Shown: in pieces, positions 1 to 8,105 of the stretch
How positions within the stretch are numbered: the stretch's first letter is position 1
How the letters are laid out: the number at the start of each line of letters is the position of its first letter
From: Clostridia bacterium
GTDB lineage: Bacteria > Bacillota > Clostridia > Oscillospirales > Acutalibacteraceae
DNA length: 64,000 nucleotides
Direction of reading: 5' to 3'
Assembly (NCBI GenBank): GCA_017437005.1
Contig: JAFSBZ010000006.1
Coordinates: forward strand, 1 to 64,000
Position numbers and translations under genes: made by a program
Notes under the pieces: generated by a model
Seen by the model: the letters and a program-made list of their open reading frames with translations, nothing else
Told to the model about the DNA's origin: nothing
Database searches by the model: none

Positions 1-852
1 ATTATTTGTAACTGCGCTTACCGCATCTGTTGGAATAATAAGCTTTGCGGCTGTGCCGTTTGACATATTTACAAGCGCCTCATACTTTTTAAGCTCAAGC
101 ACTGCGGCATCTGCGCCCGCTTGCTTTAACGCGGCAAGACCATCGGCCTCAGCCTTTTTAGAAAGGTAAATTGCTTTTGCCTCACCTTCGGCACGGGCAA
201 TACGTGCATCGCGTTCACCCTCAGCCGCCAAAATCATCGCTTGCTTGTCACCTTCGGCGCGTGTAATAGCCGCCGCTTTGTGACCTTCGGCCTGTAAAAG
301 TGTTTCACGGCGGTCACGTTCTGCCTTCATTTGTTTTTCCATCGCATTTTGTATTTCAGCAGGAGGAATAATATTTTTAAGCTCAACACGGCTTACCTTC
401 ATACCCCACTGGTCAGTAGCTTCATCCAAAATCTCTGCCATTTTGGTGTTTATAATATCACGCGAGGTAAGTGTGCCGTCAAGCTCCATATCACCAACGA
501 TGTTACGTAGCGTGGTAGCGGTAAGATTTTCAAGCGCGCGGATAGGATTTACAACGCCGTAGGTATAAAGCTTTGCGTCAAAAATGCGGAAAAACACAAC
601 CGTGTCAATCTGCATTGTAACGTTATCCTTTGTAATAACAGGCTGTGGTGGAGAATCCATAACCTGCTCTTTTAATGTTATTTTGTTTGAAATTTTTTCA
701 AGAAACGGGATTTTTACGTGAATACCCGCATCCCAAATGCACTTGTATTTACCAAGAAACTCTATAACATACTGCGTTGCTTGAGGTACGATACGAACAT
801 TTGGAATAATAATCACCAAAAAAATAACTACTAAAGCAATTAGCCAAGGCAT
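1..852 (-). CDS. SPFH/band 7 (stomatin-like) membrane protein, 3' end missing
   Basis: The first 284 codons of an SPFH-domain protein are present; the C-terminus runs off the left edge. The start ATG at 852 follows the Shine-Dalgarno AAGGGTGG. A hydrophobic N-terminal segment (about residues 3-16) is followed by the SPFH domain and then by an Ala/Glu/Lys/Arg-rich coiled-coil region with repeated AEG motifs (about residues 190-250), as in the paraslipin/QmcA group. Such proteins form membrane-associated rings or scaffolds and often pair with NfeD, but no nfeD lies upstream here. The gene begins 21 bp after the unknown 247-residue gene, so the two are probably cotranscribed. The family call is firm; the cellular role is not known. 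Confidence 0.9.
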   Translation of the reverse strand, partial: MPWLIALVVIFLVIIIPNVRIVPQATQYVIEFLGKYKCIWDAGIHVKIPFLEKISNKITLKEQVMDSPPQPVITKDNVTMQIDTVVFFRIFDAKLYTYGVVNPIRALENLTATTLRNIVGDMELDGTLTSRDIINTKMAEILDEATDQWGMKVSRVELKNIIPPAEIQNAMEKQMKAERDRRETLLQAEGHKAAAITRAEGDKQAMILAAEGERDARIARAEGEAKAIYLSKKAEADGLAALKQAGADAAVLELKKYEALVNMSNGTAAKLIIPTDAVSAVTNN

Positions 853-873
853 AATATAACCACCCTTTTAAAT

Positions 874-1617
874 TTATTTTAACAAAGCTGCAGACAGCTT
901 TTTGTTAGACGATATAACAGGTATAAACTGTGTAAGAGCATCAATAAAGTGCTGATTGTCGCCAAGTGCCGCAATAGCATTGTTCTTAACGGCTTCATCA
1001 TTTACACAAGCCGCCGCAACTACCGCAACTATGGTATTAACGGTATCCTTATCACCTTGTAAATATCCGTTTTGTAAAACATCAAAAAGCTTTTTAACGC
1101 TCTTTTTATTATTCTCGAGCAAAACGTCTTTTATAAGCGGTACCAACTTTTCGCCAAAAAAGTTAAGGTATAAAAAGTTACCGTAAACCGACACGTGCGA
1201 CTTGTACTCCTCTTTAAGAGCAGGAAAAACGTCAAGCACTTTTTTCGTAAATGCTGTTATGTTATATGCGCCATCCTTTGAAACAGTGGGCAAATCCACT
1301 AAAGCCGATGCAGATGAACGCTTGTTTTTTATACCAAGCTCGGACTTTATGGTCGAAACAAAGTCAATACCAACCGCCTCTGCATCCTTTGCGTTCTGGC
1401 TGTCGTCAAAAAGCCATGCACTTGCTTCACCAAGGCTAAAGCTGCCATCCTCTTCTATGTCGGCAGTTTTTAAAACATACATTTGACGCTCGTCGCTGTA
1501 TTCTACCTGAACTGCTTTTTTATCGTTTTTATAAATGCCGTCTACCTCTTTAAATCCGTTCTCGTTTAAAAAGGGCTTCATTTCGGCAATTACGTTTTCT
1601 AAATATCTGTTATCCAT
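874..1617 (-). CDS. Hypothetical protein, 247 aa, upstream partner of the SPFH gene
   Basis: I do not recognise this family. The chosen start (MDNRYLENVIAEM, ATG at 1617) follows a GGAAG-like ribosome site; an earlier in-frame start at 1662 would add a poor leader. The protein is soluble, with no signal peptide or membrane segment. The N-terminal 100 residues look alpha/beta, and a helical C-terminal half (about residues 110-245) could form helical repeats. It lies 21 bp before the SPFH gene on the same strand, so a shared transcript and a related role are likely by context only. Confidence 0.7.
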   Translation of the reverse strand: MDNRYLENVIAEMKPFLNENGFKEVDGIYKNDKKAVQVEYSDERQMYVLKTADIEEDGSFSLGEASAWLFDDSQNAKDAEAVGIDFVSTIKSELGIKNKRSSASALVDLPTVSKDGAYNITAFTKKVLDVFPALKEEYKSHVSVYGNFLYLNFFGEKLVPLIKDVLLENNKKSVKKLFDVLQNGYLQGDKDTVNTIVAVVAAACVNDEAVKNNAIAALGDNQHFIDALTQFIPVISSNKKLSAALLK

Positions 1618-1691
1618 TTTAAATTTACACTTCCAAAAATAATATTTTTTATATTGTAACACAAAATTTGCACTTTGTCATCAAAAATTTG

Positions 1692-1720
1692 TTGAAAGAA
1701 GTGTTAATATTTTATATAAT
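1692..1720 (+). promoter_or_regulatory. Sigma-A-type promoter of rsmA
   Basis: TTGAAA (1692-1697), a 17-bp spacer and a perfect TATAAT (1715-1720) lie 31 bp before the rsmA start. Confidence 0.75.
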
Positions 1721-1750
1721 AAGTCAAGAAACTTAAAACAAGGTGATATA

Positions 1751-2602
1751 TTGAAAATTTCAAACAAAAAAGATTTAAAAAGCGTGCTTGAGTCTCAGGG
1801 ATTTTCATTTAAAAAATCTTTAGGCCAAAACTTTTTAATAGACGATACCGTGTGTCCTCGTATGGCTGATGCCGTATCGGAAAAAAATGTAGGTGTGCTC
1901 GAAATAGGACCCGGTGCCGGTGTGCTGACAGCGCAGTTGTCGGCGGCTTGTAAAAAGGTTGTGTCGGTTGAATTAGATACCCGACTAAAGCCCGTACTCG
2001 AACAAACGCTTGGCGGTTGCGATAATGTAAAAATTATTTGGAACGATATTTTAAAAATAGATTTAAAAACCGTTTTGGCAGAGGAATTTGCCGATTGCGA
2101 CACAATAAATATATGCGCAAATCTTCCGTATTATATTACATCGCCCGTTATAATGATGTTACTTGAAAGCCGACTACCAATAAACACAATTGCCGTTATG
2201 GTGCAAAAAGAGGCAGCAGACCGCCTTTGCGCCACCGTTGGTTCGCGCGCCGCGGGTGCAGTTACGGTTGCGGTTAATTACTATGCCGAGGCACAAACCC
2301 TTTTTGATGTACCGCGCGGATCGTTTATGCCGCCGCCAAACGTTGATTCAGCGGTTATAAAGCTTACACTTCGCGATAATCCGCCCGTTGAGGTAAAAGA
2401 CGAAAAATTATTTTTCAAAATAGTAAAGGCTTGTTTTGCCCAACGCAGAAAAATATTACTTAACACCGTTTGTAACACGTTAGGACTTGAAAAAGAAATT
2501 TTACGCAACGCGTTAAACGAGATAGGTATAAGCGAAACTGTGCGTGGCGAAACACTTACCATAGAGCAGCTTGCCGCTCTTGCCAATGCTTTATATCAAT
2601 AA
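1751..2602 (+). CDS. rsmA: 16S rRNA (adenine1518/1519-N6)-dimethyltransferase
   Basis: RsmA/KsgA dimethylates two adjacent adenines in the 3' terminal helix of 16S rRNA, using S-adenosylmethionine, late in small-subunit assembly. The SAM-binding loop EIGPGAG lies near residues 51-57 and the catalytic motif NLPYY near 123-127. The length of 283 residues is normal. The start codon is TTG at 1751, set by the ribosome site AAGGTGATA just upstream; several other genes in this window use the same GGTGA-then-TTG arrangement. It opens the plus-strand housekeeping run and has its own promoter. Confidence 0.96.
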   Translation: MKISNKKDLKSVLESQGFSFKKSLGQNFLIDDTVCPRMADAVSEKNVGVLEIGPGAGVLTAQLSAACKKVVSVELDTRLKPVLEQTLGGCDNVKIIWNDILKIDLKTVLAEEFADCDTINICANLPYYITSPVIMMLLESRLPINTIAVMVQKEAADRLCATVGSRAAGAVTVAVNYYAEAQTLFDVPRGSFMPPPNVDSAVIKLTLRDNPPVEVKDEKLFFKIVKACFAQRRKILLNTVCNTLGLEKEILRNALNEIGISETVRGETLTIEQLAALANALYQ

Positions 2603-2691
2603 AAATACATATACTAAATTAAAAAACACGACTATTTTTTAAAAAAAGCAAAAATTAAAAGAAATTTAACACTTTCTTATAAAATTTGTTC

Positions 2692-2720
2692 TTGAAATTT
2701 TGTGTAATGCAGTATATTAT
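2692..2720 (+). promoter_or_regulatory. Promoter of the ireB-like gene
   Basis: TTGAAA (2692-2697), 17 bp and TATTAT (2715-2720); an overlapping TATAAT lies at 2718-2723. It is 36 bp before the start codon. Confidence 0.7.
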
Positions 2721-2755
2721 AATTATAACATTACTTTAGTAGAGAGGTGTTTATT

Positions 2756-3001
2756 ATGAATGATAAAACTATGACCTTTTCTATCGGCGACCAAACCGAG
2801 CAAGAAATTAGAAACACTATGACAATTGTTTACAATTCTTTAAAAGAAAAAGGGTATAACCCAATTAATCAGATAGTAGGGTATATTTTGTCAGAAGATC
2901 CTACCTATATCACTACCCATAATAACGCCCGCAATCTTATTCGCCGTATTGACCGCGATATGCTGTTGCAATCACTGGTGCGTTATTATCTTACAGCGTA
3001 A
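2756..3001 (+). CDS. IreB family regulatory phosphoprotein (UPF0297/DUF965)
   Basis: An 81-residue protein beginning MNDKTMTFSIGD, closely matching the IreB/YrzL family. In Enterococcus, IreB is phosphorylated by the Ser/Thr kinase IreK on N-terminal threonines and lowers cephalosporin resistance; threonines 5 and 7 here are in a comparable place. ATG at 2756 is chosen over the GTG at 2747, because that GTG overlaps the GAGAGGTG ribosome site. In many Firmicutes the gene sits between alaS and ruvX. Here it stands alone with its own promoter and terminator. Confidence 0.9.
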   Translation: MNDKTMTFSIGDQTEQEIRNTMTIVYNSLKEKGYNPINQIVGYILSEDPTYITTHNNARNLIRRIDRDMLLQSLVRYYLTA

Positions 3002-3015
3002 ATTAAAATAAATTT

Positions 3016-3045
3016 GAGCGAGGTATATGTTCCTCGCTCTTTTTT
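3016..3045 (+). terminator. Rho-independent terminator after the ireB-like gene
   Basis: An 8-bp perfect stem, GAGCGAGG (3016-3023) with CCTCGCTC (3032-3039), followed by a T-run to 3045. Confidence 0.9.
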
Positions 3046-3056
3046 GTGTTTTATAC

Positions 3057-3088
3057 TTGATAAAAAGCATATTATATGTTAATATAAT
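3057..3088 (+). promoter_or_regulatory. Probable promoter of the murI operon
   Basis: TTGATA (3057-3062) lies 17 bp before TAATAT and 20 bp before TATAAT (3083-3088). The exact -10 is uncertain. Confidence 0.5.
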
Positions 3089-3124
3089 ATGAATATTTAT
3101 ATACTACGAAAGGAGAGTTGGTTT

Positions 3125-3943
3125 ATGTCAGATAACCGTGCGATAGGCGTTTTTGATTCGGGACTTGGCGGTCTTACCGTGGCGCGCGAAATTATGAAGC
3201 TGTTGCCAAATGAAAATATAGTTTATTTTGGTGATACAGGCCGTGTGCCATACGGCACAAAGGGGCGAGAAACAATTCGCAAATACGCTCTTCAAGACGA
3301 ACAATTTTTGCTTAGCCACAACGTAAAAATGATTGTTGCCGCCTGCGGTACGGTATCGTCGGTTGCGGCCGATACTGCCGAAGCCTTGCCCGTTCCTTTT
3401 GTAGAGGTTGTGTCCCACTCGGTACGCGCGGCAGTTAAAGCTACCAAAAACGGTAAAATAGGTATTCTTGCCACCACCGCTACAATAAACAGCGGCGCTC
3501 ATAAAAAGCAAATACTTAAGCTGTTGCCAAAAGCCGAGGTTGTCGAAGCATCGGGTACGTTGCTTGTTCCCATAGTAGAGGAAGGGTGGACCTCAATTGA
3601 CGATGCAGTCGCAATAGAAACATTGCGACGATACTTAAAGCCAATGGTTGACGCGAGGATTGATACGCTGATTTTAGGCTGTACCCATTTTCCCGTTTTA
3701 TCAAGCATTATACGAAATGTTTTGGGAAACGGCGTAACGCTTATAAATATGGGCGAAGCCACCGCAAATGCAATAGACAAAATGCTTAAAGCCGGCAATA
3801 GCTTAAACGACGGCAAAAAAACAGCCGAGTACAAATTTTACGCAAGCGACAAAACAAAGTCGTTTGAAAAAACAGTAAAAATACTGCTTGGTAACTATGA
3901 TAAAAATTTCCATATTGAACAGGTAGACATAGAAAAGGTATGA
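3125..3943 (+). CDS. murI: Glutamate racemase
   Basis: MurI converts L-glutamate to D-glutamate for peptidoglycan. The protein has the N-terminal IGVFDSGLGG motif, YFGDTGRVPYG and the C-terminal LGCTHFP motif with the second catalytic cysteine (about 186). The first catalytic cysteine (Cys74) sits in AACGTVSS, where the usual motif is ACNTAS, so the normally conserved Asn is Gly. ATG at 3125 is chosen because it follows AAAGGAGAG; an ATG at 3089 would start upstream of that site. The 272-residue length is normal. The stop overlaps the next start by 4 bp (ATGA). Confidence 0.93.
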   Translation: MSDNRAIGVFDSGLGGLTVAREIMKLLPNENIVYFGDTGRVPYGTKGRETIRKYALQDEQFLLSHNVKMIVAACGTVSSVAADTAEALPVPFVEVVSHSVRAAVKATKNGKIGILATTATINSGAHKKQILKLLPKAEVVEASGTLLVPIVEEGWTSIDDAVAIETLRRYLKPMVDARIDTLILGCTHFPVLSSIIRNVLGNGVTLINMGEATANAIDKMLKAGNSLNDGKKTAEYKFYASDKTKSFEKTVKILLGNYDKNFHIEQVDIEKV

Positions 3944-4356
3944 AAAAGGTTTTAGTAAAAGTAAAAGGAATTCAGATTGTTGACGGCAACGAAACCGTTA
4001 TGGAGCTTACCACCGAAGGCACCTTTCGTAAGTTTGAAGGCGATTATATCGTCACCTATTCAGAAGAACAAGAGGGTGGCGGTAAAACAAAAACTCTACT
4101 CACAGTACAAAAAAACAATTCGGTGATTTTAGAGCGCCGCGGAGGTTTAAATTCGCGACTTATTATCACAAAAGGCGAGCGAAACAACTGTCTTTATGCC
4201 ATTCCGCAAGGCAGTTTAACGCTTGGTATTTACGGTAAAGAGGTAACATCAACGCTAACAGAAAACGGCGGATCGTTAAGAATGGCTTACAACATTGATG
4301 CCAATCTTACGCCAATTAGCGAAAACATAGTAGAAATTACAGTGGAGGAACGATAA
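3940..4356 (+). CDS. DUF1934 (YwiB-like) beta-barrel protein
   Basis: A 138-residue protein of the DUF1934 family: a small beta-rich, calycin-like barrel of unknown function. Residues run as alternating hydrophobic strands, with TLGIYGKEV near the middle of the second half. It overlaps the murI stop by 4 bp and ends 1 bp before argS, so it is translationally coupled in the murI-DUF1934-argS operon. YwiB is next to argS in Bacillus too, which supports the call. Confidence 0.85.
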   Translation: MKKVLVKVKGIQIVDGNETVMELTTEGTFRKFEGDYIVTYSEEQEGGGKTKTLLTVQKNNSVILERRGGLNSRLIITKGERNNCLYAIPQGSLTLGIYGKEVTSTLTENGGSLRMAYNIDANLTPISENIVEITVEER

Positions 4357-4357
4357 A

Positions 4358-6046
4358 ATGTCAGTTTTAGTAAGTGAAGCAAAAAAACAAATTGAAAATT
4401 TGCTAATTAACGCGGCAAATACCGCAATTAAAAACGGAGAATTACCCGAATGTGAGCTTGCGCCCTTTAAGGTAGAGGTTCCCGCCGACCGCAAAAACGG
4501 CGACTATGCAGTAAACGCGGCTCTTGTGTGGGCTCGCGGCTTTAAATCGGCTCCTCGCGTTATTGCCGAAAAGTTAATGGCAAACATAGATTTTAATGGA
4601 ACGTTTATCGAAAAATATGAAATTGCAGGACCCGGATTTATAAATCTTTTCTTGTCGGACAAGTATTATGCCGAAATTATTGCCGATGTTATCACAAAGG
4701 GCGGTGACTACGGTAAAAGCAACTACGGCGAAGGTAAGCGCGCACTTGTAGAATTTGTTTCCGCAAATCCAACAGGTCCTATGCACATAGGCAATGCCCG
4801 TGGCGGCGCGTTAGGTGACTGCTTGGCGGCTGTTCTCTCTGCCGCAGGCTACTATACCGAGCGTGAATTTTATATAAACGATGCCGGCAATCAAATTAAC
4901 AAGTTTGGTCTTTCCCTTGATTTAAGATATCAGCAAATCTATGCCGATGGCATTGAAATGCCTGAGGATTCTTACCACGGCGACGATATTATTGCTCACG
5001 CAAAAGCTTTTGCTGAAATTCACGGTGACAAGTATATGTCAGCCGACGAAGCAACACGCCGCAAGGCTTTAGTAGTGTTTGCGTTGCCTAAAAACATTCA
5101 AGGCCTCGAGGACGATCTTGGTAAATACCGAATTAAATATGACACCTGGTTCCGTGAAAGTACCCTTCACAATAATGGCGAAGCCGCTCGTATAGTAGAA
5201 TTACTTAAGCAAAGCGGACATACCTACGAGCAAGAAGGCGCCCTTTGGTTTAAGGCAACCGATTTTGGCTGTGACAAAGATTTTGTTCTTGTTCGCGCCA
5301 ACGGTGTGCCCACCTATGTTGTGCCAGATATTGCTTATCACTACAACAAGTTAGAGGTTCGTAAGTTTGACAAGGCTATCGACATTTTGGGGGCCGACCA
5401 TCACGGCTATGTGCCTCGTCTTAAAGCGGCGCTAACCGCTCTCGGCGTAGATGCTGACCGACTTGACGTTGTGCTTATGCAGATGGTACGTCTTGTACGT
5501 GACGGCGAGGTTATAAAGGCTTCAAAACGTTCGGGTAAAGCAATTACGCTTGTAACACTTCTTGACGAAGTGCCGATTGATGCCGCAAGATTTTTCTTTA
5601 ATTTGCGCGAGCCAAACTCTCACTTTGACTTTGACCTCGACCTTGCAGTAAGCGAGTCAAACAGCAACCCTGTTTACTATGTTCAGTATGCGTATGCCCG
5701 TATATGCAGTATTTTGCGCAACTTGGCAGAAGACGGCATTACAAAACGCGACTGTACCGCCCAAGAGCTATGCCTTCTCACTGCTCCCGAAGAGCGTGAG
5801 CTTATTATTCATATTTCAGCTCTTACCGACGAAATTATTCAGTCAGCAAAATCTTATGACCCTGCGCGCCTTACACACTATGTAAACGAGCTTGCTACAA
5901 AGTTCCACAAATTTTATGCCGCTTGCCGTGTTAAAGGCGATGACGAAGCTCTTACACAAGCCCGTCTTAACCTTTGCTTTGCTACAGGCATTGTTATTAA
6001 AAACGTGCTCGATATGATGAAAATTTCCGCTCCCGAGAAAATGTAA
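4358..6046 (+). CDS. argS: Arginyl-tRNA synthetase
   Basis: A class I aminoacyl-tRNA synthetase that charges tRNA-Arg. The HIGH-type motif appears as HIGN near residues 143-146 within an SANPTGPMHIGN segment. The KMSKS loop is degenerate (KASKRSG, about 386-392). An N-terminal Add-1-type domain and a C-terminal DALR-type anticodon-binding domain (YVQYAYARI onward, about 440-562) are present. At 562 residues it is full length. The start follows the strong site GTGGAGGA. Confidence 0.96.
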   Translation: MSVLVSEAKKQIENLLINAANTAIKNGELPECELAPFKVEVPADRKNGDYAVNAALVWARGFKSAPRVIAEKLMANIDFNGTFIEKYEIAGPGFINLFLSDKYYAEIIADVITKGGDYGKSNYGEGKRALVEFVSANPTGPMHIGNARGGALGDCLAAVLSAAGYYTEREFYINDAGNQINKFGLSLDLRYQQIYADGIEMPEDSYHGDDIIAHAKAFAEIHGDKYMSADEATRRKALVVFALPKNIQGLEDDLGKYRIKYDTWFRESTLHNNGEAARIVELLKQSGHTYEQEGALWFKATDFGCDKDFVLVRANGVPTYVVPDIAYHYNKLEVRKFDKAIDILGADHHGYVPRLKAALTALGVDADRLDVVLMQMVRLVRDGEVIKASKRSGKAITLVTLLDEVPIDAARFFFNLREPNSHFDFDLDLAVSESNSNPVYYVQYAYARICSILRNLAEDGITKRDCTAQELCLLTAPEERELIIHISALTDEIIQSAKSYDPARLTHYVNELATKFHKFYAACRVKGDDEALTQARLNLCFATGIVIKNVLDMMKISAPEKM

Positions 6047-6065
6047 AAAGAAAGGATAACCTGCT

Positions 6066-7514
6066 ATGAAAATGGACAATCGTAATTTAACAATGCTTAT
6101 GGACCTTTATGAAATGACCATGGCAAACGGTATTATGCAAAGCGATATGCGTGATACTGTCACATATTTTGATATGTTTTTTCGCCGTGTGCCCGACGCT
6201 GGCGGTTATGCTATTATGGCGGGTATTGAACAGCTTATAGATTATCTTAACAATTTGCATTTTGACGATAGCGATATCGAATATCTTAAATCGCTTAATC
6301 TATTTTGCGATGAATTTATCAACTATCTGCGCGATTTTAAGTTTTGTTGCGATGTATGGGCTGTGCCCGAGGGTACGCCTATATTCCCAAACGAGCCTAT
6401 AGTTACCGTTCGCGGTCCTGCCATTCAGGCAATGCTTATTGAAACTATGGTACTGCTTACCATAAATCATCAATCGCTTATCGCTACCAAGGCAAACCGT
6501 ATTGTTCGCGCGGCAAAGGGACGTCCTGTTATGGAATTTGGCGCTCGACGTGCGCAAGGCGCCGATGCCGCTTACTATGGCGCTCGCGCCGCCATAATTG
6601 GTGGATGTAGCGGTACCTCCGACATTAAAACCGCCAAAGATTTTGGCACAAAGGCATCAGGCACTATGGCACACAGCTGGGTACAGCTTTTCCCCGACGA
6701 ATATACCGCATTTAAAACCTATGCCCAAACCTATCCCGACAGCTGTATGCTGCTTGTAGATACCTATAACGTTTTAAAATCAGGTATTCCAAATGCTATA
6801 AAGGTGTTTGATGAGGTTCTAAAGCCGAGCGGTCACAGACCTCTTGGTATTAGAATTGACAGCGGCGACATTGCATATCTTTCTAAAAAAGCGCGCCAAA
6901 TGCTTGACGCAGCAGGCTACCCCGATGCTAAAATATGCGTTTCTAACTCACTTGATGAGCATCTTATTCGCGATATGGATATACAGGGCGCTTGTATTGA
7001 TAGCTACGGTGTTGGTGAACGCCTTATTACCGCTTCAAGCGAAGCTGTTTTTGGCGGTGTTTATAAGCTTGTTGCTACCGAAAAAGACGGTGTTATAACA
7101 CCTAAAATAAAAATTAGTGAAAATATTGCAAAAATCACCGTTCCGGGTGTTAAAATTCCATGGCGTCTATACGATAAAGAAACCAACAAGGCAATAGCCG
7201 ACGTTATTACCCTTAATTACGAAAAGATTGACGACTCAAAGCCTTATGAAATTTTTGACCCTACTTACACCTGGAAGCGCAAAACCATTACCAATTTTAA
7301 GGCTCGTAAATTACAAGTAAAGATTTTTGAAGAGGGTAGACAGGTTTACACCTCACCATCTGTGTCAGAAATTGCCGCTTTACGCGAAGAGCTTGTAAAC
7401 AACCTTTGGGACGAAGTTAAGCGTTTTGAAAAACCGCACACCTATTACGTTGACTTAAGTCAGGATTTATGGAATCAACGTAACGAGTTGCTAAATAATG
7501 CAAATAAAAAATAA
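6066..7514 (+). CDS. pncB: Nicotinate phosphoribosyltransferase
   Basis: It makes nicotinate mononucleotide from nicotinate and PRPP, the entry step of the Preiss-Handler NAD salvage route. The 482-residue protein opens with a LTMLMDLYEMTM segment and contains GTMAHSWVQ and LLVDTYNVLKSG, typical of Firmicutes NAPRTases, and a phosphate-binding GIRIDSGD segment. It starts 19 bp after argS behind AAAGGA, so it probably shares the operon. nadE, the last NAD step, is at 39.9-40.6 kb in this window. Confidence 0.93.
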   Translation: MKMDNRNLTMLMDLYEMTMANGIMQSDMRDTVTYFDMFFRRVPDAGGYAIMAGIEQLIDYLNNLHFDDSDIEYLKSLNLFCDEFINYLRDFKFCCDVWAVPEGTPIFPNEPIVTVRGPAIQAMLIETMVLLTINHQSLIATKANRIVRAAKGRPVMEFGARRAQGADAAYYGARAAIIGGCSGTSDIKTAKDFGTKASGTMAHSWVQLFPDEYTAFKTYAQTYPDSCMLLVDTYNVLKSGIPNAIKVFDEVLKPSGHRPLGIRIDSGDIAYLSKKARQMLDAAGYPDAKICVSNSLDEHLIRDMDIQGACIDSYGVGERLITASSEAVFGGVYKLVATEKDGVITPKIKISENIAKITVPGVKIPWRLYDKETNKAIADVITLNYEKIDDSKPYEIFDPTYTWKRKTITNFKARKLQVKIFEEGRQVYTSPSVSEIAALREELVNNLWDEVKRFEKPHTYYVDLSQDLWNQRNELLNNANKK

Positions 7515-7527
7515 AGGGAAGATAAAA

Positions 7528-8076
7528 ATGAAAAAATTTTTTTGTTTAATTCTTTGTATAATTTTTGCGTTTTCTCTTTCTGCTTGTGATAAATCCGCAG
7601 GCAAAAAATCAGATCACAGCGTAGATGTAGTGTATTACGCAAAATTAGGTCAGTTAAACGACCTTGATTACAGGCTTGGTGACGATATTGAAAGCACAAA
7701 AACAAAGCTTTCTGAAACGGCCGATGACCATGGCGGTTCAAATTATTTTGACTATACATCGGGCGATTATACCGTTATGACCGACGGAACAGTTTATTGT
7801 AGCTACAAAACCGATGATTCGGCGGCTGGCATTACACATATTGCAAAAAGTGATGATGTTTACGGCTTTGCCATCGGCACAATTTCTACTCAGGTGCGAG
7901 AAACTATGAGCACTATGGGATATGATGCTACCGAACGCGAGGCAACCCGCGACGAAATTTTCTTTTTGCCTGCTGCGGCCGATATGACAGTTTTGGAATA
8001 TCAAATTAAAGAAAACAAGGTGCTTTTTATATTCCAAGAGCATGCACTCGGCACAACTTTAATAACTAAAAAATAA
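7528..8076 (+). CDS. Putative lipoprotein of unknown function, 182 aa
   Basis: A secreted lipoprotein: a Lys-Lys start, a hydrophobic core and the lipobox LSAC with the lipidated Cys near residue 19, followed by DKSAGKK. The mature part is an alpha/beta protein with no domain that I recognise. ATG at 7528 is chosen because it follows AAAGGGAAGA; an upstream in-frame ATG at 7498 would overlap the preceding gene and place 10 charged residues before the signal peptide. It lies 13 bp after the NAPRTase gene and 29 bp before lon. Confidence 0.8.
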   Translation: MKKFFCLILCIIFAFSLSACDKSAGKKSDHSVDVVYYAKLGQLNDLDYRLGDDIESTKTKLSETADDHGGSNYFDYTSGDYTVMTDGTVYCSYKTDDSAAGITHIAKSDDVYGFAIGTISTQVRETMSTMGYDATEREATRDEIFFLPAAADMTVLEYQIKENKVLFIFQEHALGTTLITKK

Positions 8077-8105
8077 TTTTCAAAAATCAGGAGACCCTTA
8101 TTCTT

